This document shows positions 26,932 to 36,161 of a stretch of 64,000 nt of DNA, piece after piece (position 1 is the first letter of the stretch; the number at the start of each line of letters is the position of its first letter). Source of the DNA: Ottelia alismoides (lineage: Eukaryota; Streptophyta; Magnoliopsida; Alismatales; Hydrocharitaceae). Below the pieces are notes generated by a model. The model saw nothing but the letters and a program-made list of their open reading frames with translations. It was not told the DNA's origin and did not search any database. The stretch covers positions 8,492,501 through 8,556,500 of the forward strand of contig JAZKJV010011400.1 in the NCBI GenBank assembly GCA_037367405.1. Direction: 5' to 3'. A program made the position numbers and the translations under genes.

Positions 26932-27660
26932 ATGGCCCATTGGGTAAAGAATTTGCGCTGGTTCGTTGCAGGACTAGGGGCTTTGACAAGTGCAACGCTG
27001 ACGGCGGCTCCAGTGGCTGCAGCCGATGGCGCGCTGACAGAACTGTATGGCTATGGCGTTCATCGTTATTACGCAGGCGATTATCAAGAAGCCCAGCGAG
27101 TCTTTAACATTGTGATCGACGCGGGTGTTGAAGATCCTCGTCCTCATTACTTCCGCGGGCTGGTCACCTATCAAATGGGCATGAGCGATGCCGCCAAGAG
27201 CGACTTTGATCACGCTGCCGATTTGGAAGCTCGCGGCAAGGGAACCTCCAGCATCGGCTGGGCGCTGCAACGCATTCAAGGTCCAGTGCGTCGCGAGATT
27301 GAAATGGCGCGGATGATGGCTCGCGTGGCCGTTACTCAAGAGCAGCGAGCCAAGAAAGAGTTGGATGCTCAGCAATCCGCGACCAATCCCGGCATTGGCC
27401 AACCACCGGCAACCACGCCTGAGTCATTGCCACCAGCCCTGTCGACTCAACCACCGGCTGCCACCACGCCACCAGTAGCCGAGCCGACCACACCGCCCGC
27501 CAACCCAGATTCGCAAGTTGATCCGTTCCAGGATGATGCCGCCGTACCTGCACCAGCGACACCGGCCGAACCAGCCACTCCGGCTGCCGACAATCCGTTC
27601 GGCGACGCCCCAGCGACACCACCTGCATCGGATGCTGAGGTTCCCAATCCTTTTCAGTAA
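26932..27660 (+). CDS. Secreted TPR protein with Pro/Ala-rich tail
   Basis: The ATG at 26932 follows GAGGGAG by about 11 bases; an ATG at 26911 is less likely. A signal peptide (MAHWVKNLRWFVAGLGALTS, cleavage near VAA/AD) is followed by two TPR-like helices (YAGDYQEAQRVFNIVIDAG, PHYFRGLVTYQMGMSDAAKS), then about 100 residues of low-complexity Pro/Ala/Thr ending NPFGDAPATPP and NPFQ. It is likely periplasmic and protein-binding. Divergent from the duplicated membrane-protein gene. Function unknown. Confidence 0.7.
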   Translation: MAHWVKNLRWFVAGLGALTSATLTAAPVAAADGALTELYGYGVHRYYAGDYQEAQRVFNIVIDAGVEDPRPHYFRGLVTYQMGMSDAAKSDFDHAADLEARGKGTSSIGWALQRIQGPVRREIEMARMMARVAVTQEQRAKKELDAQQSATNPGIGQPPATTPESLPPALSTQPPAATTPPVAEPTTPPANPDSQVDPFQDDAAVPAPATPAEPATPAADNPFGDAPATPPASDAEVPNPFQ

Positions 27661-27692
27661 TGAACATCTATGGTCAACTTAAATCTCACCGG

Positions 27693-27727
27693 CACTTAGA
27701 TTCGTTTGACTCCAACGAATCTAAGTG
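27693..27727. terminator. Perfect 12-bp inverted repeat after the TPR gene
   Basis: CACTTAGATTCG (27693-27704) pairs perfectly with CGAATCTAAGTG (27716-27727) around an 11-base loop, 33 bp after the stop. There is no T-tract, so it is a terminator only by position. Its right arm merges into the left end of a family 1 element. Confidence 0.4.
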
Positions 27728-27863
27728 CGCCACTTGGCAAGCTGGGCAAGCTCACTGGATGAAGTCTTCGTAGCCACCGCTGCCAAGCGGTGGAAAGCGT
27801 TAACTTTCGCGTCCACCGTCTGGCAGGCGGTGGCTACGCAGCTTGCCAAGTGGCGCTGTCCAA
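27726..27863. repeat. Family 1 hairpin element, left end altered
   Basis: From GCGCCACTTGGCAAGCT to AGCTTGCCAAGTGGCGCTGTCCAA: a 17-bp terminal inverted repeat, with the internal CCACCGC/GCGGTGG and CCACCGTC hairpins as in the copy at 5306. The outer TTGGACA of the left end is missing, replaced by the arm of the upstream inverted repeat. It lies 130 bp before the sigma-factor gene. Nothing further was seen in 27864-27993. Confidence 0.8.
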
Positions 27864-27993
27864 TCAGGAACCGGTCATTTGTTGTTTTGCGGTTCCTTAA
27901 AGTTGCGTTGCGGTTGGTCGACCACTACATTGTTAGCAGTCTTGACGGCTTCCGCTATCTGGGCTCTCGCCCCTTGCAACTCGAGTTTGACCA

Positions 27994-28629
27994 ATGTCGT
28001 TGAACGATTCTGTTTCCAACTCGCAATCCGGTAGTTCGGTCTTTGGCTCGTCGCAGTCGAGTTCCTCGTCGCGGCGCATCGTGGCGCGGTCGAAGACATT
28101 TTTGGCCGAACTCTTTGAACGTATGCGACCACAATTGAAATGGGTCGCTCGTCAGCAAACCCAGAGCATTCCCAACTGCAAAGACGACGAGTCCGACATC
28201 GTCCAATTGTCGGTTATGAAAGCCATCGAGCGCATGGATCAGTTCGAAGGCCAGACCTCAGGCCAATGGCGAGCTTGGATGGTGAAGATCGTTCGCAATC
28301 AAGCCAAAGACGTCCGTCGCTACTGGACTCAGGCTCGGCGGGCGCACAACGCAGAAGAACACGACAGCAAGTTGATCGGCGGCTTGGAAGATAAATCTAA
28401 CTTGAGCCCCTCAAAAATCTTCGATGGCGAAGAGAAGCGGCAATTGGTCGAATACGCGTTGTCGCTGATGACGATCGACAATCAGCAGTTGATCCGCTGG
28501 AGCTTGTTTCAGTGCATGCCCTATAAAGAGATCGCCAGGAAGCTGAGCGTTAGTGAACCCACGGCTCGCCGACGTTGCCAGCAAGCTCAAGAGACGCTGC
28601 GCGAAACAATCGAACGGCTCGGAGCCTAA
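27994..28629 (+). CDS. ECF-like RNA polymerase sigma factor
   Basis: 211 residues. After a Ser-rich N-terminus (about 30 residues) come region 2 (DESDIVQLSVMKAIERMDQF, GQWRAWMVKIVRNQAKDVRR) and region 4 with a helix-turn-helix (YKEIARKLSVSEPTARRRCQ). The FRG..EAW-like WRAWM segment fits the large planctomycete-specific sigma groups. The Ser-rich head may be a regulatory extension. No anti-sigma gene is adjacent. The next gene, moaD, starts 6 bases later. Confidence 0.85.
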   Translation: MSLNDSVSNSQSGSSVFGSSQSSSSSRRIVARSKTFLAELFERMRPQLKWVARQQTQSIPNCKDDESDIVQLSVMKAIERMDQFEGQTSGQWRAWMVKIVRNQAKDVRRYWTQARRAHNAEEHDSKLIGGLEDKSNLSPSKIFDGEEKRQLVEYALSLMTIDNQQLIRWSLFQCMPYKEIARKLSVSEPTARRRCQQAQETLRETIERLGA

Positions 28630-28635
28630 CCTAGC

Positions 28636-28893
28636 GTGTCTGCTGGTTTGGAAGTAGAGGTCTTACTCTTTGCCGCCGCTGCTCAACTGGCTGGCCGCCG
28701 CGCCGTGCGCTTGAAGTTGGCTGCCGATGCCGATCTGCAAACGTTAGCCGATCAGTTGGCGCTCGACTACCCGGCGCTAAAACCTCTACTGCCCATCAGT
28801 CGCTGGGCTGTCAATCAACAGTTCATGCCCCTGACAACCAGGCTCTCCGGGCAAGAAGAAGTCGCCTTAATCCCACCGGTCAGCGGCGGCTGA
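28636..28893 (+). CDS. moaD: Molybdopterin synthase sulfur-carrier subunit MoaD
   Basis: 85 residues from a GTG. Beta-grasp ubiquitin-like fold: VEVLLFAAAAQLAGRRAVRL, then LAVNQ-like WAVNQQFMPL, EEVALIPPVSGG with the essential C-terminal Gly-Gly that is adenylated and thiocarboxylated. It donates sulfur for molybdopterin synthesis, with MoaE as partner. No other molybdenum-cofactor gene is in the window. It lies only 6 bp after the sigma-factor gene, which is an odd pairing. ThiS is an alternative, but the PPVSGG ending favours MoaD. Confidence 0.88.
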   Translation: MSAGLEVEVLLFAAAAQLAGRRAVRLKLAADADLQTLADQLALDYPALKPLLPISRWAVNQQFMPLTTRLSGQEEVALIPPVSGG

Positions 28894-28898
28894 AGACT

Positions 28899-31020
28899 GG
28901 GCCGACCGGGTGGCACTGGCATGGCCGCAGGCCTGGCCAGTGCACGCCGAAGCATATCAGCCAAGCAACTCGAATAGATCTGCCAACACTTCGAAGTAAT
29001 CAGACGTGCATGGATAACCATGACAGCCAGTGGACAGGTTAGTGATGTGGCCGACCGGGTGGCACTGGCATGGCCGCAGGCCTGGCCAGTGCACGCCGAA
29101 GCGTACCAGCCATGCAGCTTCAGTAGATCTGCCAACACTTCGAAGTAATCAGACGTGCATGGCTAACCATGACAGCCAATGGACAGGTTAGTGAAGTAGC
29201 CGACCGGGTGGCACTGGCATGGCCGCAGGCCTGGCCAGTGCATGCCGAAGCATACCAGACCTGCAGCTTCAGTCGATCTGCCAACACTTCGAAGTAATCA
29301 GACGTCCATGGATAACCATGACAGCCAGTGGACAGGTTTGTGAAGTGGCCGACCGGGTGGCACTGGCATGGCCGCAGGCCTGGCCAGTGCACGCCGAAGC
29401 GTACCAGCCATGCAGCTTCAGTCGATCTGCCAACACTTCGAAGTAATCAGACGTCCATGGCTAACCATGCATGCCAATGGACAGGTTTGTGAAGTGGCCG
29501 ACCGGGTGGCACTGGCATGGCCGCAGGCCTGGCCAGTGCACGCCGAAGCGTACCAGCCATGCAGCTTCAGTCGATCTGCCAACACTTCGAAGTAATCAGA
29601 CGTCCATGGCTAACCATGACAGCCAATGGACAGGTTAGTGAAGTGGCCGACCGGTTGGCACTGGCATGGCCGCAGGCCTGGCCAGTGCACGCCGAAGCAT
29701 ACCAGCCCTGCAGCTTCAGTAGATCTGCCAACACTTCGAAGTAATCAGACGTCCATGGATAACCATGACAGCCAATGGACAGGTTTGTGATGTGGCCGAC
29801 CGGGTGGCACTGGCATGGCCGCAGGCCTGGCCAGTGCACGCCGAAGCGTACCAGCCATGCAGCTTCAGTAGATCTGCCAACACTTCGAAGTAATCAGACG
29901 TGCATGGCTAACCATGACAGCCAGTGGACAGGTTTGTGATGTGGCCGACCGGGTGGCACTGGTATGGTCGCAGGCCTGGCCAGTGCATGCCGAAGCATAC
30001 CAGCCAAGCAGCTTCAGTAGATCTGCCAACACTTCGAAGTAATCAGACGTGCATGGCTAACCATGACAGCCAATGGACAGGTTTGTGAAGTGGCCGACCG
30101 GGTGGCACTGGCATGGCCGCAGGCCTGGCCAGTGCATGCCGAAGCATATCAGCCAAGCAGCTTCAGTCGATCTGCCAACACTTCGAAGTAATCAGACGTG
30201 CATGGCTAACCATGACAGCCAATGGACAGGTTAGTGAAGTGGCCGACCGGGTGGCACTGGCATGGCCGCAGGCCTGGCCAGTGCATGCCGAAGCATATCA
30301 GCCCTGCAGCTTCAGTAGATCTGCCAACACTTCGAAGTAATCAGACGTGCATGGCTAACCATGACAGCCAATGGACAGGTTAGTGAAGTAGCCGACCGGG
30401 TGGCACTGGCATGGCCGCAGGCCTGGCCAGTGCATGCCGAAGCATACCAGACCTGCAGCTTCAGTCGATCTGCCAACACTTCGAAGTAATCAGACGTCCA
30501 TGGCTAACCATGACAGCCAATGGACAGGTTTGTGAAGTGGCCGACCGGGTGGCACTGGCATGGCCGCAGGCCTGGCCAGTGCACGCCGAAGCATACCAGA
30601 CCTGCAGCTTCAGTAGATCTGCCAACACTTCGAAGTAATCAGACGTGCATGGCTAACCATGACAGCCAGTGGACAGGTTTGTGATGTGGCCGACCGGGTG
30701 GCACTGGCATGGCCGCAGGCCTGGCCAGTGCATGCCGAAGCATACCAGACCTGCAGCTTCAGTAGATCTGCCAACACTTCGAAGTAATCAGACGTGCATG
30801 GCTAACCATGACAGCCAGTGGACAGGTTTGTGATGTGGCCGACCGGGTGGCACTGGCATGGCCGCAGGCCTGGCCAGTGCATGCCGAAGCATACCAGACC
30901 TGCAGCTTCAGTAGATCTGCCAACACTTCGAAGTAATCAGACGTCCATGGCTAACCATGCATGCCAATGGCATGGCCGCAGGCCTGGCCAGTGCACGCCG
31001 AAGCATACCGGCCATACATC
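28899..31020. repeat. Tandem array A: about 14 copies of a 149-bp unit (family 4)
   Basis: The mark GGCACTGGCATGGCCGCAGG recurs every 149 bp, starting near 28912. Fourteen full units are followed by a truncated fifteenth (about 30967-31020). Units differ by scattered single substitutions. Each has a hairpin GCACTGGC-AT-GGCC-GCA-GGCC-TG-GCCAGTGC (first copy 28913-28943), the palindrome CTTCGAAG, and ATGG..CCAT around TAAC. The period is not a multiple of 3, so the 75-codon open stretches in each unit do not join into a gene. It fills the space between convergent moaD and the DUF1080 gene. Confidence 0.95.
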
Positions 31021-31056
31021 TTCCGACGCTGCGCGTCGGGCTACATGCGCGGCGGG

Positions 31057-32367
31057 TTACAGCTTCTTGATTGAGATGTTACGGAACTCGACAGGATCGC
31101 TGTGGCCGGCGAAGCCGAAGTAGCCTTCGGTACGATCCTTGCCAGGATGCGGTGTATTGGCCATCAGTTCCGTGACCTTCGATAGATCGGTATCGAGAAT
31201 TGGCGTACCGTTCAGCTCGACCTTGATCGTTGATCCTTGCACGGTTACGACTTGAAAGTTCCACTGGCCCGTGGGACGCAAGTAACCCCGAGCTGCAGCG
31301 GTCATGCCATAGGCCGATCCGTGCGCCTGGCGAGGATCGATCTTTTCGTACATCGGGTGCTCGGTGTCCAGCACTTGCAGTTCGCACATGCCGGTGTAAG
31401 CCGCATCGCCTTCGCCTGGATAACGAATGGCCAGGCCGTTGTTACCACCAGGCGGCAGTTTGAATTCGACGCGAACCACAAAGTCCTTGTACATTTCCTC
31501 TGTTCGCAGCACACCGCCATGGCCAGCTTTGCACTTGATTGAACCATCCACCACTTCGTAGTTCTCTGTCGCACCGGCCCAGCCAGCCAACGACTTGCCA
31601 TCGAACAGTTGCTTGAATTCAGCTCCAGCTGATTTTTCAGCCAGGATCTTATTGGCCTCTTCGGCTTCGAGCTTGCGAACAAAAATGTTTCGCCAACTGA
31701 TCTCGCCGCCATGCGTCTGCAACTGAATCACACCTTTGGCAAACAAGGGCGCGCTCTTATCGAAAAAGTTTTCCAAGATCGCGTGATCGACAACCATTTG
31801 ACCATTGAGCCAAACGCTGGTGCGGGCTCCGACTTGCAGGATGCGCAGCGTATTCCATTGACCAAAAGGCTTGTCAGCTTTTACCAAGGGATGCTTGCCG
31901 GGATTTGACTCTTGGTTGTTCCACAAACCACCGCTACCTTTGTCAGCTCCCAACGGGAACTTGGCTTTTTCGGTGTAATCCCAAATCTGCACTTGCGGCG
32001 TGCCGCGCAAGTATATGCCGCTATCGGCCAGTGGAACCGTCTTGTAATCAATCAGCAACTCCATGTCACCAAACTCTTCGTTAGTGGTCATGTAAGCGCC
32101 GTGACCATCGTTGACCAGTACGCCATCGACCACCTTCCAGTGGGCCTTCAGTTCATCGTTCCACTTCTGCTTGTGCTCGGCCGATGTACCCTCCCACTTG
32201 CGTGGATCAGCCGTATCATTGGAACGACCATGCCAGCCATCGAACGACTTGCCGTCGAACAAAGCCACAAAGCCTTCGGGTGGTTTGACCTCTTGGGCAG
32301 AGCAGACAACGCCTGATCCCAGGCATACTACGGCGGCAGTCAGAAATCGAAATAGCACGGTGCGCAT
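31057..32367 (-). CDS. Secreted double DUF1080 (3-keto-disaccharide hydrolase-like) protein
   Basis: The ATG at 32367 has GGAG 9 bases upstream and gives a signal peptide (MRTVLFRFLTAAVVCLGSGV, cleavage near CSA/QE). A 5-codon longer start at 32382 is possible. Two DUF1080 jelly-roll domains occur in tandem: GFVALFDGKSFDGWHG to WRNIFVRKL (about residues 30-235) and FKQLFDGKSLAGWAG to FRNISIKKL (about 250-436). DUF1080 proteins act on 3-ketoglycosides or bind sugars, and are greatly expanded in Planctomycetes. The fusion of two domains suggests two binding sites. Periplasmic or extracellular. Confidence 0.85.
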   Translation of the reverse strand: MRTVLFRFLTAAVVCLGSGVVCSAQEVKPPEGFVALFDGKSFDGWHGRSNDTADPRKWEGTSAEHKQKWNDELKAHWKVVDGVLVNDGHGAYMTTNEEFGDMELLIDYKTVPLADSGIYLRGTPQVQIWDYTEKAKFPLGADKGSGGLWNNQESNPGKHPLVKADKPFGQWNTLRILQVGARTSVWLNGQMVVDHAILENFFDKSAPLFAKGVIQLQTHGGEISWRNIFVRKLEAEEANKILAEKSAGAEFKQLFDGKSLAGWAGATENYEVVDGSIKCKAGHGGVLRTEEMYKDFVVRVEFKLPPGGNNGLAIRYPGEGDAAYTGMCELQVLDTEHPMYEKIDPRQAHGSAYGMTAAARGYLRPTGQWNFQVVTVQGSTIKVELNGTPILDTDLSKVTELMANTPHPGKDRTEGYFGFAGHSDPVEFRNISIKKL

Positions 32368-32462
32368 CAGAATTGGCTCCAAGGCGGGAGAAATAGGCAG
32401 GACAGTCCCCTAGAATAACAACCGCTCCACGCAACTTCCAGGCGATTGCAGATTTATCCGAA

Positions 32463-34412
32463 ATGATGCCCCACCGACTCTGGCCACTCTTACTGACTCT
32501 TTGGTTGCTCAGCCCAGGCCGAGCCCAAGTCAACCAATCAGTCGCCGTTATTCAAATTGTTGATGAACAGTCCGGCCGCGGCGTGCCGCTCGTGGAACTC
32601 GAGACGATTGCTCATCAGCGATTTGTGACCGACAGTCATGGTCGAGTTGCCATTTCAACCCCGGACCTGTTGGGCCGCAACATCTTTTTCACCCTCAGCA
32701 GCCACGGCTACGAGTTTCCCCAAGATGGTTTTGGTTTTTCAGGCACCGCCGTTGAACTGCGCCCCGGCTCGCAGACTCAACTGAAAGTGCGCCGCCTGAA
32801 TATCGCCGAGCGTCTCTACCGAGTTACCGGTTCAGGCATTTATGTCGATTCTGTAATCGCAGGCCTACATCCTGCAGAGAATCGCCAACTCTTACCAGGC
32901 GACGTCGTGGGCTGCGATAGCGTAATGACCGCGATGCTAGGCGATCAGATCTATTGGTTCTGGGGTGATACTAGTCGGCCGCATCATCCACTGGGCGGTA
33001 ACTTTCATATGACCGCAGCCACAACACCAGTGCTCAGTACTGATGCTCAAGGCCAGCCCACTGCCGATCACCCACCCCGCTTCAACTACATCACTGGCCC
33101 CGAAGCAGCCATTCGCAGCGTCGCCCAACTGGCTGGCGAAGGTCCCACGTGGTTGAGCGCAATCACCGTCTTGCCCGATTCCACGGCGCGTCAAGCCAAG
33201 CCGACTATGGTGGCCGGATTTATCAAAGTTCGCCACCAACTAGAGGCCTATCGCTGGGGTTACGCCACCTGGAATCCAATCACCCAGACATTTCAGGAAA
33301 GTCGCTCCTTCGATGTCAAACCGCGCATGTTCTGCCAGCCGCAAACCCACACCTTTCTTCATCGCGATGGCCAGGTAGAGCACGTGTACTTTGCCAATCC
33401 TTTGCCGCTGACACGAGTAAAAGCCTCGCTGACGGCGTTCATCGATCCAGACCAGTACGAAGGCTACTCTTGCTTAAAGCCGGGCACAGATATCGAACAA
33501 GCGCAACTGGATCGCGACGCAAAGGGGCAATTGATCTACGCTTGGAAAACCAACACGCCATCACTCGATCCCCAGACCGAACTCAAATTCGTGCGTCAAG
33601 GACTGATCCAACCTCACGAGGCCATAACCAACTTGCGCGATATCGAGACAGGTAAGCCCTTGGTCGCTCATAGTGGTTCGGTACATTGGAACAAGTTACG
33701 ACAACGTTGGATCATGATCACCGTCGAGATCGGTGGCCAGAGTTCGCATCTGGGCGAAGTCTGGTTTGCCGAAGCCGACCAGCCAACTGGCCCCTGGCGA
33801 TACGCTCGCAAGATCGTCACCCACAAGCAATACTCGTTCTATAATCCCAAACATCATCCGTTCCTGGATTCTCCTGAGGGCAATCTCGTCCACTTCGAAG
33901 GCACCTATACCACGACCTTTTCTGGCAATCCCTATCCCACGGAACGATACGACTACAACCAGCTCATGTATCGACTGGATTTGAAGGACTCAAGACTGGC
34001 GTTACCGGTCGCCATGTATCCTGGACCGGTCCAGCCTGGATCGCAGAATACTGGATCGCTGGATGCTGGCCCGCACGTTCCGACGTCCTGGCACAACCTG
34101 CCTGAGAAGCATCGCGCCACCCTTCCTAAGCCGCTGTTCTTTGCGCTGGATCGACCGATTAAAACTTGCGCGGCATTTGTGTATCACGACGGACAATTGA
34201 AGGCCAGCACAGCTTCCACGCCGTCAGAGCCGGTCGCCTTTTATGCTTATACCCAAAAGCCAACAGACCAAGCCGCTCAAGCATTAACGCCTTTGTACCA
34301 GTACACTCACAATATCACCTCAGCCAGACTATATTCGACTCAAGCCGAGGCCCCCGAGCCGAACATGGAACGCGCGCCGCAGCCAATTGCCTGGGTCTGG
34401 AAAGCCGATTAA
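32463..34412 (+). CDS. Secreted beta-propeller-like hypothetical protein
   Basis: 649 residues with a signal peptide (MMPHRLWPLLLTLWLLSPG, cleavage near GRA/QV). Residues about 25-110 form a carboxypeptidase-regulatory-like beta domain (VVDEQSGRGVPLVELET style). From about 120 on, repeated W-containing strands (GDQIYWFWGDTSRP, RWIMITVEIGGQSSHLGEVW, WYFAEA-like VWFAEADQPTGPW) look like a GH43/GH32-type five-bladed propeller. Catalytic acids could not be assigned with confidence. Divergent from the DUF1080 gene, it may share its promoter region. Probably glycan-related by context. Confidence 0.6.
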   Translation: MMPHRLWPLLLTLWLLSPGRAQVNQSVAVIQIVDEQSGRGVPLVELETIAHQRFVTDSHGRVAISTPDLLGRNIFFTLSSHGYEFPQDGFGFSGTAVELRPGSQTQLKVRRLNIAERLYRVTGSGIYVDSVIAGLHPAENRQLLPGDVVGCDSVMTAMLGDQIYWFWGDTSRPHHPLGGNFHMTAATTPVLSTDAQGQPTADHPPRFNYITGPEAAIRSVAQLAGEGPTWLSAITVLPDSTARQAKPTMVAGFIKVRHQLEAYRWGYATWNPITQTFQESRSFDVKPRMFCQPQTHTFLHRDGQVEHVYFANPLPLTRVKASLTAFIDPDQYEGYSCLKPGTDIEQAQLDRDAKGQLIYAWKTNTPSLDPQTELKFVRQGLIQPHEAITNLRDIETGKPLVAHSGSVHWNKLRQRWIMITVEIGGQSSHLGEVWFAEADQPTGPWRYARKIVTHKQYSFYNPKHHPFLDSPEGNLVHFEGTYTTTFSGNPYPTERYDYNQLMYRLDLKDSRLALPVAMYPGPVQPGSQNTGSLDAGPHVPTSWHNLPEKHRATLPKPLFFALDRPIKTCAAFVYHDGQLKASTASTPSEPVAFYAYTQKPTDQAAQALTPLYQYTHNITSARLYSTQAEAPEPNMERAPQPIAWVWKAD

Positions 34413-34444
34413 GGCTCTGCAAACAATAAACTACCGTCCTCACA

Positions 34445-34532
34445 CTCTTGGTAGCCACCACTGCCAGGTGGTGGAAAGCGTTATCATTTGCATCCACCGT
34501 CTGGCGATTTTGATATTGCATACTATTGCGTG
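34445..34532. repeat. Family 1 hairpin, partial copy ahead of a family 2 element
   Basis: GTAGCCACCACTGCCAGGTGGTGG (arms 34455-34461 and 34468-34474) then AAAGCGTTATCATTTGCATC and CCACCGTCTGGCG, after which the homology stops at the family 2 element. Its stem pairs (CCACCAC/GTGGTGG) differ on both arms from the other copies. Confidence 0.75.
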
Positions 34533-34698
34533 TCACCTCTCCCAAGCGCAGCTTGGGGGAGGTCGAATCGAGCCCTTAAGGCGAAGATTCGGGAGGGGGC
34601 ATTGCGCTAGGGATGAGTCAACCATGGCGCATTGCCCCCTCCCGCTGCCTCGGCTAAAGGCCTCGTCTGCGACCTCCCCCAGCTGCGCCGGGAGGTGA
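34533..34698. repeat. Family 2 long-palindrome element, copy 2
   Basis: TCACCTCTCCCAAGCGCAGC to GCTGCGCCGGGAGGTGA, 166 bp. Outer arms, the inner GGGAGGGGGC/GCCCCCTCCC arms and the AGTCAACCATGGCGCA core match the other copies. Non-coding; it lies between a 3' end and the lactonase gene. Confidence 0.85.
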
Positions 34699-34773
34699 CA
34701 TGCACAAAACACCTACCGTTGAAAGTGATCCCATGATTAAGCCACAAATGACCACGCAAGCCATGACAACTAT

Positions 34774-34913
34774 TTGGACAGCGTGCCCTGGCACACAAGG
34801 CAATATTGGATGCAGTCTTCGTAGCCACCGCTGCCAGGCGGTGGAGAGCGTTAACGTCCGCGTCCACCGTCTGGCGACGGTGGCTACGCTGCTTGCCGAG
34901 TGGCGCTGTCCAA
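34774..34913. mobile_element. MITE-like family 1 element (140 bp) inserted at the lactonase start
   Basis: It begins TTGGACAGCG and ends CGCTGTCCAA, and both sides carry CTAT (34770-34773 and 34914-34917), a 4-bp target duplication. The right-hand CTAT supplies the first two bases of the ATG at 34916. Insert plus duplication is 144 bp, a multiple of 3, and the frame through it has no stop. Inside are the GTAGCCACCGCTGCCAGGCGGTGG and CCACCGTCTGGCGACGGTGG hairpins. No transposase lies nearby, so mobilisation would have to be in trans. Confidence 0.75.
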
Positions 34914-34915
34914 CT

Positions 34916-36145
34916 ATGCGCTGGTTGGTCTTGGTTGGCCTCGCTTGCCTGACCACCGCATCCAGTCAATCGATAGCTCAGACCGATACCAAACCATTGA
35001 TGGCTTATGTGGGCACGTTTAGTTCTCCACTGAAAGACACGCTGCCCACGCAAGTCGATCTGCCACCCGGTAATGGTCGTGGGATTCACATTTTCAAGGT
35101 CAACCGACAAACCGGCGAGTTGACGCCCGATGGCGAAGTCGAACTGGGCACCAGCCCAAGTTGCCTGGCGATTAACCAGGCGGGCACTCGACTCTATTCG
35201 GCCAACGAAACCGATCGAGTGGGCGCGGAGAAACATGGATCGGTCAGCTCGTTTGCGATCGATCGCGCCAGCGGCCAATTGCAGCTGCTCAACACAGTCT
35301 CCAGTGGTGGAGCAGGGCCGACCTACGTCAGTATTCATCCTGCTGGCAAGCACTTGCTGGTGGCCAACTACTTCGGCGGCTCGATATCCGTTCTGCCGAT
35401 TCAGAACGATGGCCAACTGGGACCAGCCAGCGATGTTAAGAACGTGGAGGGTAAGCTCGGTCCTACCAAAGCTGAAAATGCACCACCAGGCAGCTTTGCC
35501 TTCAGCGGTCACGATCGCACGCATGCGCACATGATCGAAGCCGACCCGAGTGGCAAGTTTGTTTATCACGTCGATCTGGGTTTGGACCTGATCTTTATTT
35601 GGAAATTCGATGCCACAACCGGTACACTTGCACCAGCCGCCACGCCAACAGTTGCCTTACCGCCGGGCGATGGACCGCGACACTTTTACTTCCACCCCAA
35701 TGGTCGTTGGTTCTATACCATTCAAGAAGAAGGTTCGACGTTGGTCCTGTTCGATTTCGATGCCCAGAGCGGCGCACTAAAGGCACGTCAGCAGATCTCG
35801 ACCCTGCCACCGGGATACAAGGGCAGCAACTTTTGTTCAGAGATCTTGATCTCTTCCGATGGCCGCTTTGTTTACGCGGGCAATCGTTTGCACGACAGCA
35901 TCGGCATCTTCGCGATTGCCAATGATGGTACGCTCAGCTTCGTGGGCGAAGAATGGACACGCGGCGATTATCCGCGCAGCTTCAACTTCGACCCGAGCGG
36001 CAAGTTCTTGTATTCTTGCAATCAACGCGCGGACAACCTGGCGATCTTTGAAGTGAATCGCCAGACAGGCACCTTGAAGTTCACCGGCAATTATGCTGCC
36101 GTCGGTAATCCTTCGATGATTACCTTTTTGGACCTGGCCAAGTAA
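34916..36145 (+). CDS. Secreted lactonase-family (YbhE/Pgl-type) seven-bladed propeller
   Basis: 409 residues from the ATG at 34916. The product begins with a signal peptide (MRWLVLVGLACLTTASSQSI, cleavage near IAQ/TD), which argues for this start even though the frame is open upstream through the repeat. Propeller repeats are regular (YVGTFSSP, LYSANETDR, HLLVANYFGGSISVLPI, HPNGRWFYTIQEEGSTL, FVYAGNRLHDSIGIF, FLYSCNQRADNLAIFEV). The block GSFAFSGHDRTHAHMIEADP is the family's conserved loop. The cytoplasmic relatives hydrolyse 6-phosphogluconolactone; an exported form probably acts on another sugar lactone. No Shine-Dalgarno was found. Confidence 0.85.
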   Translation: MRWLVLVGLACLTTASSQSIAQTDTKPLMAYVGTFSSPLKDTLPTQVDLPPGNGRGIHIFKVNRQTGELTPDGEVELGTSPSCLAINQAGTRLYSANETDRVGAEKHGSVSSFAIDRASGQLQLLNTVSSGGAGPTYVSIHPAGKHLLVANYFGGSISVLPIQNDGQLGPASDVKNVEGKLGPTKAENAPPGSFAFSGHDRTHAHMIEADPSGKFVYHVDLGLDLIFIWKFDATTGTLAPAATPTVALPPGDGPRHFYFHPNGRWFYTIQEEGSTLVLFDFDAQSGALKARQQISTLPPGYKGSNFCSEILISSDGRFVYAGNRLHDSIGIFAIANDGTLSFVGEEWTRGDYPRSFNFDPSGKFLYSCNQRADNLAIFEVNRQTGTLKFTGNYAAVGNPSMITFLDLAK

Positions 36146-36161
36146 GCGACCTTGAGCCACT

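Noticed and set aside
27693..27727. Intrinsic terminator of certain type
   Set aside because: A perfect stem but no T-tract; kept only as a low-confidence terminator by position.
29219..30638. Repeated 75-codon open stretches in array A
   Set aside because: They recur every 149 bp in shifted frames because 149 is not a multiple of 3. No start signals, and the same units are non-coding in array B.
28899..31020. CRISPR array
   Set aside because: The whole 149-bp unit is conserved. There are no unique spacers and no cas genes.
34700..34915. N-terminal extension of the lactonase through the repeat
   Set aside because: It would put the signal peptide inside the protein. The open frame is explained by the 144-bp insertion being a multiple of three.
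34607..35569. 320-codon frame opposite the lactonase
   Set aside because: Shadow of the lactonase gene and of the repeats; no domain.
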